Assembly (NCBI GenBank): GCA_012511245.1
Contig: JAAZGM010000181.1
Location: 1 to 6,350, forward strand
Source: Methanomicrobiales archaeon
GTDB lineage: Archaea; Halobacteriota; Methanomicrobia; Methanomicrobiales; Methanoculleaceae
Direction of reading: 5' to 3'
Length of the DNA: 6,350 bases
Below are positions 1 to 4,617 of this stretch, piece after piece. Position numbers and translations under genes: made by a program. The notes beneath the pieces were generated by a model that worked only from the letters and a program-made list of their open reading frames with translations, did no database searches and was not told where the DNA came from. Position 1 is the first letter of the stretch. Each line of letters starts with the position of its first letter.

Positions 1-108
1 CGGGGCGTCATCGGGGCGCTTGCGGCCATCTCGCTCATCGGTCTCCCCCATGACGTCCTCCTCGATCCCGGGCGGGACGTCTGCACGGGGATGGAACCGA
101 CGGGGTGA
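1..108 (+). CDS. C-terminal end of an upstream gene, possibly TiaS/DUF1743-like (partial)
   Basis: Frame 1 is open from the first base to a TGA at 106-108, giving the last 35 residues of a protein that begins outside the window. The visible tail starts RGVIGALAAISLIGLPHDVL and ends CTGMEPTG. The IGALAAI segment resembles a motif in the archaeal tRNA(Ile2) agmatinylcytidine synthase (TiaS)/DUF1743 group. In TiaS that motif lies well inside the protein, whereas here the stop follows about 25 residues later. A shorter relative, such as the TiaS-like methanogenesis marker protein 11 family, would therefore fit better. This is recalled motif similarity only. That the stretch is coding is supported by the GC-rich codon pattern and a conserved-looking motif; the family assignment is weak. 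Confidence 0.45.
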   Translation, partial: RGVIGALAAISLIGLPHDVLLDPGRDVCTGMEPTG

Positions 109-192
109 GTCCTCCCCATATCGGGCAACTCTCCCCGCTCTTCTCTTGATGCCCTAGATTGTGATCCAGATCCGATCCATCTCGGCACCCAT

Positions 193-215
193 CCGCCGGG
201 TATCAGGCGGTTTTT
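193..215 (+). terminator. Possible terminator: GC hairpin plus T5
   Basis: CCGCC (193-197) can pair with GGCGG (206-210) across an 8-base loop, and TTTTT follows immediately at 211-215. It lies 85 bases after the stop codon at 108 and before the promoter near 360, a sensible place to end the upstream transcript. The stem is only 5 bp, and archaeal termination depends mainly on the T-tract, so this is a moderate call. Confidence 0.4.
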
Positions 216-351
216 GCAGGTTTGATCCTTTTCTGTACGGTTGATCGCAGGCCTGATCTCGACGAGGCGTCCGGGGATGCCTCCGGGGTGTGGGGGGATA
301 CGTCATCTGCCCAAACCCCTTGAACGGTGGTGCGATCGTATCTTTCCCGAC

Positions 352-366
352 AAAAACTATATAATC
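352..366 (+). promoter_or_regulatory. Archaeal TATA box of the radical SAM gene
   Basis: AAAAACTATATAATC sits in otherwise GC-rich sequence. CTATATAAT (357-365) is a good TATA element and the purine-rich AAAAA just upstream could serve as BRE. Transcription would be expected about 22-27 bases after the box, near 384-390. That gives a leader of only about 10-15 bases before the ATG at 399. No good Shine-Dalgarno is present (GGTAA at 391-395 is weak), which suits a leaderless or short-leader archaeal mRNA. Confidence 0.6.
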
Positions 367-398
367 CCCTCACGCCATAGGGGCTCTCACGGTAACCT

Positions 399-1595
399 AT
401 GACCAGAGTATTTCTCTGTACAAACGGGTGCGTTGAGGGGCAGCTCCGGACGAAACTCATCGAGAGGTATCTGGACACCCGGAGACCGGATGTTCTGGTG
501 ACCCCGGAGCTAAGCGACGCTGATACCATTCTCTTCTATGCTTGCGGGCTGACCGACGAGAAGGAGAACCATTCCCTGGATCTCATCAGGGAACTCAAGG
601 CGAAGATGCAGCCGGACGCCGACTTCATCGTATGGGGGTGCCTTGCAAAACAGAATCCACAGGCGTTCGCTGGACTCTACGACGGCCCGCTTGCCGGCCC
701 GCTGGACACCGCTCTCCTTGCCGCCATCCCCGGTGCCGGCAACGCCGGTCTGGATGCGATCGATCACTCGGCTGCCGGAAGCGAGCTGACGACGATGGCC
801 GCACCCACCATCCACGGCTGCACCGGCACCGATCTCGCTACCCGTGCCCTCCTCCTCTACAAACGCGGGGTAGACCTCTTCAGCCGGAGGAGGATGAGAC
901 GTTCACCGGTATACTATATCCCCATCGCTGTTGGATGCACCGGGCACTGCACCTACTGCAGCGAACGCCCGGCATTTGGGAACGCCATTCACAGTCGCCC
1001 GATAGACCAGATCGTCTCGGAATTCCAGAGCGCAATGGAGCGCGGCTACACCCGTTTCTCGCTTGTTGCAACAGATCTTGGAAGTTACGGCGCTGATACC
1101 GGTTGCCGCCTCCCCGACCTCCTCACCAGGATGCTTGATGCCGATCCATCGGGCAACTGCTCACTCCTCCTCAACCAGATCGAACCCCATCACCTCAGGA
1201 CGATCTACGACGCTATGGAGCCCGCTTTTGATTCGGGAAGGATTGAGATGGTGATGTCCCCGGTGCAGTCGGGAAGCGATCGGATCCTGAAGCTCATGGG
1301 CAGGCATTACACTGCCGGGCAATGGCGGGCATTGATGATGGATATTCACCAAAACCATCCCGGGATCCGGTTGAACACCCAGTTCATGGTGGGGTTCCCG
1401 TCCGAGACGGAAGAGGATTTTGCCGCAACGCTGGACCTCCTCGATCCCCCGTTCCGGCTCGATGAGCTCCACATCTTCAGGTTCTCCCCGAGATCGATCG
1501 TTCCCGCTTCACGGTTCCCGGATCAGGTCTCTGATGAGGTTAAAGAGGCACGGGCTGAGCGCCTGCTCAGCAGGTTTGCAAGGAGTTGCCTATAG
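399..1595 (+). CDS. MiaB/CDKAL1-type methylthiotransferase-like radical SAM protein, lacking TRAM
   Basis: This 398-residue protein has the layout of tRNA methylthiotransferases, which use two 4Fe-4S clusters and SAM to add a methylthio group to A37 derivatives. The N-terminal UPF0004-type domain (about 1-110) has its three cluster cysteines: C11 in TNGC, C49 in FYACGLTDEKEN and C81 in VWGCLAKQ. The radical SAM cluster motif CTGHCTYC gives C180, C184 and C187. Family motifs PVQSGSDRILKLMGRHYT (288-305) and MVGFPSETEEDF (330-341) follow, then FSPRSIVPASRF (362-373). The protein stops at about 398, just where MiaB, MtaB and CDKAL1 proteins normally add a TRAM RNA-binding domain; no such domain is seen. 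The N-terminal motif also lacks the usual Asn-x-x-Asp-Ser-Glu after the first cysteine. The fold is secure. The substrate is uncertain: ms2t6A formation is the default for archaeal members, but the missing TRAM domain allows a different target. The ATG at 399 fits the upstream TATA box. Confidence 0.85.
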   Translation: MTRVFLCTNGCVEGQLRTKLIERYLDTRRPDVLVTPELSDADTILFYACGLTDEKENHSLDLIRELKAKMQPDADFIVWGCLAKQNPQAFAGLYDGPLAGPLDTALLAAIPGAGNAGLDAIDHSAAGSELTTMAAPTIHGCTGTDLATRALLLYKRGVDLFSRRRMRRSPVYYIPIAVGCTGHCTYCSERPAFGNAIHSRPIDQIVSEFQSAMERGYTRFSLVATDLGSYGADTGCRLPDLLTRMLDADPSGNCSLLLNQIEPHHLRTIYDAMEPAFDSGRIEMVMSPVQSGSDRILKLMGRHYTAGQWRALMMDIHQNHPGIRLNTQFMVGFPSETEEDFAATLDLLDPPFRLDELHIFRFSPRSIVPASRFPDQVSDEVKEARAERLLSRFARSCL

Positions 1596-1669
1596 CGGGG
1601 ATCTGCCTGAAACAAACCTCCATCCGGTAGAGGGTGACCGTATCGCTATCGTAAATCTGTCTTTTGAGA

Positions 1670-1675
1670 GAGAGG
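1670..1675 (+). promoter_or_regulatory. Shine-Dalgarno that selects the ATG at 1682
   Basis: GAGAGG lies 6 bases before the ATG at 1682-1684, good spacing for a ribosome binding site. An in-frame TTG at 1664 would extend the protein by six residues, but the purine run would then fall inside the coding sequence and TTG would have no site of its own. The ATG is preferred. No TATA box is evident between 1596 and 1681, so the gene may be read through from the radical SAM gene 86 bases upstream. Confidence 0.6.
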
Positions 1676-1681
1676 ACTAGC

Positions 1682-3136
1682 ATGATTCGGGGCGTGGTAT
1701 GTGCAGGGGTCGTTGCGGCACTCGTGATCTGTGCCGGTGTAGTGTTCTCAGGAGGGTATGCTCCTGGCAGCAGCGGCCACACCCCCCTGCCCGTCGAGGA
1801 CGGTGGTATACTGGTCGCTGCGTACGACAGCCCGGTAGAGGTGAAGGTGGTTGCGGACTACCTCTGCAACGGTGCCGCCGATCAGGTTGAGATCCAGAGT
1901 GCCCTCGACAGCACCGGCGGCACGGTCACTCTGGCCGGCGGCACGTTCCACCTCAACGGGAACCTGAACATCCCCGGGAACGTGATCCTCGAAGGGCAGG
2001 GGCCCGATGCCACCTGGCTCAAATGGTCATCCGGCCTCATGCAGTGCCAGGGAAGGCAGAACGTCGTTCTCCGGGACTTCAAGACGACCGGAACCGGTGC
2101 GATCTTCATCCAGAACTGCGACCACATGAAGGTCCACAACGTCACGGCAACCGTCGACAACTCACGATGGGGTGGGGCGTTCACGCTCTGGGTCTCGAAC
2201 GCCGTCATGGAGGATATCGAGTTCGTCAACTGCAAGGCCATCGATTGCGGAAGGATGGGATTCATGAACGACGGCGAAGGATCATCGCGGCTCATCCGGG
2301 ATGTCCGCTACATCAACTGCACGGCCGTCAACTCCGGGCGGTATTCGCGTTTCTCCCCGTACGGGGAGTGGACAACGGGTTTTGCCCTGGCGGAGAACAA
2401 CGATCTCGGCGATACACTCCTCACGGGCTGTGTGGCTGAAGGCTCGTTCGAGTCCGGGTTTCATGTCGAAGACGCCCCGGAGATTACAAACCTGATCTTT
2501 GAGAACTGCATAAGCCGTTACAACGGCCAGAAGTCGGATGGTTTCTACAACCCCTCGGAGAATACACATGGTCTCCACTTCGGTTCCGGGTACTGGGTAC
2601 ATGGGGGAACCGCACTCTACGACTGTATCTCCCGGGGCAACGGGAACGCAGGCTTCTCCGTGGGGCCAGGTGCCGCTCTCTACAACTGCACCGACGATGG
2701 ATCGGCGGTGGGGTTCCGGCTGGTCGATACGCATGATGCCCGTATGGAAGATTGCAGCAGCCTGAATGCAGGAGCATACGCAATCTATGCGCTCGAGGCG
2801 ACGAACATCACGGTGAGACGTTTTGAGATGATCGATCCCGGCGGCATCAACGGAAACGGTGCTTTTTTCGGCACCGTTGCACACCCGGTCACTGCCAGCC
2901 GATTTGATCTTTTCGGCAGGTGCAGCGAGGAGGTTCGCGCAGTCTATGGTGAAGGCTGCCGCGATATCGTGTTCACGGGCGTCATCCGGACGGATCATCC
3001 GAACCCGGTGGTCATCAAGAGAGGCGATGGTATCGATATCGGCGGGCTTGATATCCGGTCGGAGAGTCCGGCAGATCGGGGGTATACAGGCGCACTGAGG
3101 CGGTTTTTGCTGAGAGTCATAACGGTGTTCACATGA
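1682..3136 (+). CDS. Exported right-handed parallel beta-helix protein (BH1)
   Basis: This 484-residue protein is read from ATG 1682. Residues 4-22 are a hydrophobic stretch after a single Arg, either a signal peptide (cleavage possible after SGGYA, about residue 27) or an N-terminal anchor. A Gly/Pro/Ser-rich spacer follows, then the entry motif of pectate-lyase-3/NosD-type helices: ADYLCNGAADQVEIQSAL (58-75), GGTVTLAGGTFHL and VILEGQGPDATWL. The rest is a ladder of short rungs ending in Asn/Asp/Glu-x-Cys turns (VNCKAIDCG, INCTAV, ENCISRYN, YDCISRGN, YNCTDDG, EDCSSLN). This fold occurs in polysaccharide lyases, epimerases and non-catalytic surface proteins; no catalytic residues can be assigned, so the function is unknown. 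The last 20 residues, starting DRGYTGALRRFLLRV, form a cationic, possibly amphipathic tail instead of the linker and domain found in its paralogue at 4618. Its stop overlaps the next gene's start as ATGA, implying coupled expression with a glycosyltransferase. Confidence 0.85.
   Translation: MIRGVVCAGVVAALVICAGVVFSGGYAPGSSGHTPLPVEDGGILVAAYDSPVEVKVVADYLCNGAADQVEIQSALDSTGGTVTLAGGTFHLNGNLNIPGNVILEGQGPDATWLKWSSGLMQCQGRQNVVLRDFKTTGTGAIFIQNCDHMKVHNVTATVDNSRWGGAFTLWVSNAVMEDIEFVNCKAIDCGRMGFMNDGEGSSRLIRDVRYINCTAVNSGRYSRFSPYGEWTTGFALAENNDLGDTLLTGCVAEGSFESGFHVEDAPEITNLIFENCISRYNGQKSDGFYNPSENTHGLHFGSGYWVHGGTALYDCISRGNGNAGFSVGPGAALYNCTDDGSAVGFRLVDTHDARMEDCSSLNAGAYAIYALEATNITVRRFEMIDPGGINGNGAFFGTVAHPVTASRFDLFGRCSEEVRAVYGEGCRDIVFTGVIRTDHPNPVVIKRGDGIDIGGLDIRSESPADRGYTGALRRFLLRVITVFT
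1853..2250 (+). repeat. Near-identical duplicated block, copy 1 (matches 4786-5192)
   Basis: These 398 bases align with 4786-5192 with 26 mismatches (about 93.5% identity) and one 9-base in-frame gap after the SAL codons. The last 77 bases (2174-2250) are identical to 5116-5192. The block encodes residues 58-190 of BH1, the cap and first rungs of the helix. Identity drops sharply on both sides although both proteins continue to be homologous downstream. Confidence 0.9.
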
Positions 3137-4275
3137 AGATTGTTCAGATCGCCCCCTACTACCTGCCGCACACTGGAGGTATCGAGCGGTATGTCCATAA
3201 TCTGAGCAGAGCGCTTGCCGATCGCGGTCACGAGGTCACGATCCTGACTGCAAACGTACCGCCTGCGAGCCCGGTTGAGGCTGATGGCGGTGTCACGGTA
3301 AAACGCAGCGCCTGCCTGGCACGCCCCTTCAACGATCCGCTCGTCCCCTCATTCTTCGGGCTGGGCAGGGAACTTGCTGGAGTCGACATCCTGCACGCCC
3401 ATAACGCATACAGTTGCGCAGCGCTGGGGGCGGCTTTTGCCCGGCAGAGATGCGGAGTGCCAACAGTTCTGACTCATCACGGGCAGCACCTCTTCGGCAC
3501 CCCTCTCAGAGACATGGTCGTGACGCTCTACCGCAGGACGATCGAGCGCTGGCTGGTGAATGGAGTCGATAGGGTCGTTGCGCTCTCACCGTCGGATGCA
3601 GAGTATATCTCCGCGTTTGGTGTCGAGCAGGGGAGGATCTCCGTCATCCCGAACGCGATCTGTCCGGAGGATTTTCTGTCGCATACCGATGAGGTTACCA
3701 GCAGGTTTGAGGAGCGCTTCCAGCTCAACGGGATGAGGAGAGTGCTCTTTGTCGGGCAGATCTCGACGAGGAAGGGGGTCGATGTGCTCCTGCGGGCGGC
3801 AAACCTGATCGTGAACAGGAGAAACGGGGATGCTCCGGTCTTTTTTGTTGCAGGCGAGGGGAGTTATCTTGAACCTGCCCGGGAGCTTGCCCGCAGTCTC
3901 GGTGTCGCGGATCACGTCAAGTTTCCCGGCCGGATTGGTTTCACCGATCTTGTCTCAGCGTACCGCTCTTCGGATCTCTACGTTCTCCCTTCTTTCTCGG
4001 AGGGGATGCCCACGGTGATACTGGAGGCCATGTTCTTCGGTCTGCCGGTCATCACAACCGATCTCCCCTGTCTCCGGGATAACTTCGGCGACCATGCTGT
4101 GCTGGTTCCTCCCGGCGATGAGCATGCGCTGGCCCGCGCTGTTACGGGTCTCCTTGATGATCCCGGGCGTCGCCGGCAGCTCTCTGAGGGAGGGCAGGCG
4201 CTTGTGAGATCAAACTATACCTGGGATAAGGTTGTGCTCACGTATGAGCGCCTCTATGAAGAGATAGCCCGCTGA
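3133..4275 (+). CDS. GT4-family glycosyltransferase
   Basis: This 380-residue protein has the GT-B fold pattern of CAZy family GT4, retaining enzymes that transfer sugars from nucleotide-sugar donors in the cytoplasm. The N-terminal acceptor half carries PYYLPHTGGIERYVHNLSRA (about 9-28), with the Gly-Gly loop of the family, then HAHNAYS (88-94) and VLTHHGQHLFG (112-122). The C-terminal donor half carries VIPNAI (171-176), VLFVGQISTRKGVDVLL (204-220, with the usual Arg/Lys pair) and the EX7E element in SFSEGMPTVILEAM, with E290 and E298. The length is normal and there is no membrane segment, so it is probably cytoplasmic or membrane-peripheral. The ATG at 3133 overlaps the upstream TGA in ATGA with no clear Shine-Dalgarno, pointing to translational coupling with BH1. 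The context suggests synthesis of a surface glycan or glycosylation of an exported protein, perhaps BH1 itself. Donor and acceptor sugars cannot be read from the sequence. Confidence 0.93.
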   Translation: MKIVQIAPYYLPHTGGIERYVHNLSRALADRGHEVTILTANVPPASPVEADGGVTVKRSACLARPFNDPLVPSFFGLGRELAGVDILHAHNAYSCAALGAAFARQRCGVPTVLTHHGQHLFGTPLRDMVVTLYRRTIERWLVNGVDRVVALSPSDAEYISAFGVEQGRISVIPNAICPEDFLSHTDEVTSRFEERFQLNGMRRVLFVGQISTRKGVDVLLRAANLIVNRRNGDAPVFFVAGEGSYLEPARELARSLGVADHVKFPGRIGFTDLVSAYRSSDLYVLPSFSEGMPTVILEAMFFGLPVITTDLPCLRDNFGDHAVLVPPGDEHALARAVTGLLDDPGRRRQLSEGGQALVRSNYTWDKVVLTYERLYEEIAR

Positions 4276-4295
4276 TCCCTCTCGTATTTTCTGTA

Positions 4296-4333
4296 TCCCG
4301 GTGGCCGGGGCTGCACCGGGACTGTCGCTACAG
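4296..4333 (+). other. Two adjacent potential RNA hairpins after the glycosyltransferase gene
   Basis: TCCCGGTG (4296-4303) and CACCGGGA (4314-4321) form a perfect 8-bp stem with a 10-base loop. Directly abutting it, CTGT (4322-4325) and ACAG (4330-4333) form a 4-bp stem with a CGCT loop. The pair begins 20 bases after the stop codon. No T-tract follows, so this is more likely a 3'-UTR structure protecting or processing the mRNA than a terminator. An 8-bp perfect stem in GC-rich DNA is suggestive but not conclusive. Confidence 0.5.
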
Positions 4334-4366
4334 CATAATCATACGGCAAGTCCCGATCATGCAGGT

Positions 4367-4410
4367 GTGCCGATCGCAAGGCGTTCGGCGCTTCTCTCAG
4401 GACTGTTTTT
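4367..4410 (+). terminator. Hairpin and T5 tract, probable end of the BH1-glycosyltransferase transcript
   Basis: GTGCCGA (4367-4373) pairs with TCGGCGC (4385-4391), including one G-T wobble. Inside it CGC (4375-4377) pairs with GCG (4381-4383) around an AAG triloop, with a T-T mismatch between the two stems. A T5 run lies at 4406-4410, 15 bases downstream. In archaea the T-tract is the main termination signal, and this one sits between the glycosyltransferase gene and the AT-rich promoter region of the next gene. CGGCA at 4344-4348 could alternatively pair with TGCCG at 4368-4372, disrupting the hairpin. Confidence 0.45.
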
Positions 4411-4420
4411 ACAAGCAATC

Positions 4421-4570
4421 GATATTTAAATTATTCTATATTTGAATGATAATAAAATTCATTGATTATCCCATACGCCAATTTTAAACCAATAGTTTCT
4501 TAAAATATTAATGGATTTTATGCATAAAAATATAGTAAAATATATATAGCATAATTTAATTATATTTCAA
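4421..4570 (+). other. Extremely AT-rich non-coding island upstream of BH2
   Basis: Only 25 of these 150 bases are G or C (about 17%), in sharp contrast to the GC-rich genes on both sides. No open reading frame of note, no tandem repeat and no RNA gene is seen in it. The gap 4276-4617 thus has two parts: a GC-balanced 3'-UTR with hairpins (4276-4410) and this island, which contains the likely BH2 promoter. Islands like this often mark strong or chromatin-regulated promoters in archaea; they can also mark insertion points. Confidence 0.7.
4537..4550 (+). promoter_or_regulatory. Probable TATA box of BH2
   Basis: AAAATATATATAGC contains TATATATA at 4541-4548 preceded by an A-rich BRE-like stretch. 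It lies about 70 bases before the TTG start, predicting a transcript start near 4568-4575, where the sequence turns GC-balanced again. The leader would be about 45 bases and carry the Shine-Dalgarno at 4604-4610. Because the whole island is AT-rich, other TATA-like sites (for example around 4525-4534) cannot be excluded. Confidence 0.5.
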
Positions 4571-4603
4571 GCGCTGGAGCATACGTGCTTTGGCCTGTGA
4601 TTC

Positions 4604-4612
4604 AAGGAGGTG
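4604..4612 (+). promoter_or_regulatory. Strong Shine-Dalgarno that selects the TTG start at 4618
   Basis: AAGGAGGTG closely matches the 16S anti-Shine-Dalgarno. GGAGG (4606-4610) ends 7 bases before TTG 4618-4620, ideal spacing. The alternative in-frame ATG at 4648 has no comparable site, and its start would lie 37 bases from this one. TTG is therefore the likely start despite being a weak start codon. Confidence 0.75.
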
Positions 4613-4617
4613 TATAT

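Noticed and set aside
264..288. GAGGC/GCCTC inverted repeat and TCCGGGG direct repeat
   Set aside because: These are 5- and 7-base matches in GC-rich DNA about 100 bases before the start codon; too short to claim as an operator.
203..529. Minus-strand frame of 108 codons across the first intergenic gap
   Set aside because: It overlaps the start of the radical SAM gene and its promoter and terminator signals on the plus strand, and it has no recognisable motif.
542..1096. Plus-strand open frame of 184 codons inside the radical SAM gene
   Set aside because: It is a shifted frame of the gene, rich in Arg/His/Pro as GC-rich shadow frames are, while the main frame has all the cluster motifs.
1664..1681. 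TTG start six codons upstream of BH1 ATG
   Set aside because: It has no ribosome binding site of its own and would swallow the GAGAGG site that serves the ATG at 1682.
2282..2998. Minus-strand open frame of 238 codons opposite BH1
   Set aside because: It lies entirely antisense to a well-supported beta-helix gene, its translation shows no recognisable motif, and long antisense frames are expected in GC-rich coding DNA.
205..3110. Shared AGGCGGTTTTTGC at about 205-217 and 3098-3110
   Set aside because: A 13-base match, one copy intergenic and one at the end of BH1 coding, without further flanking similarity; most likely chance.
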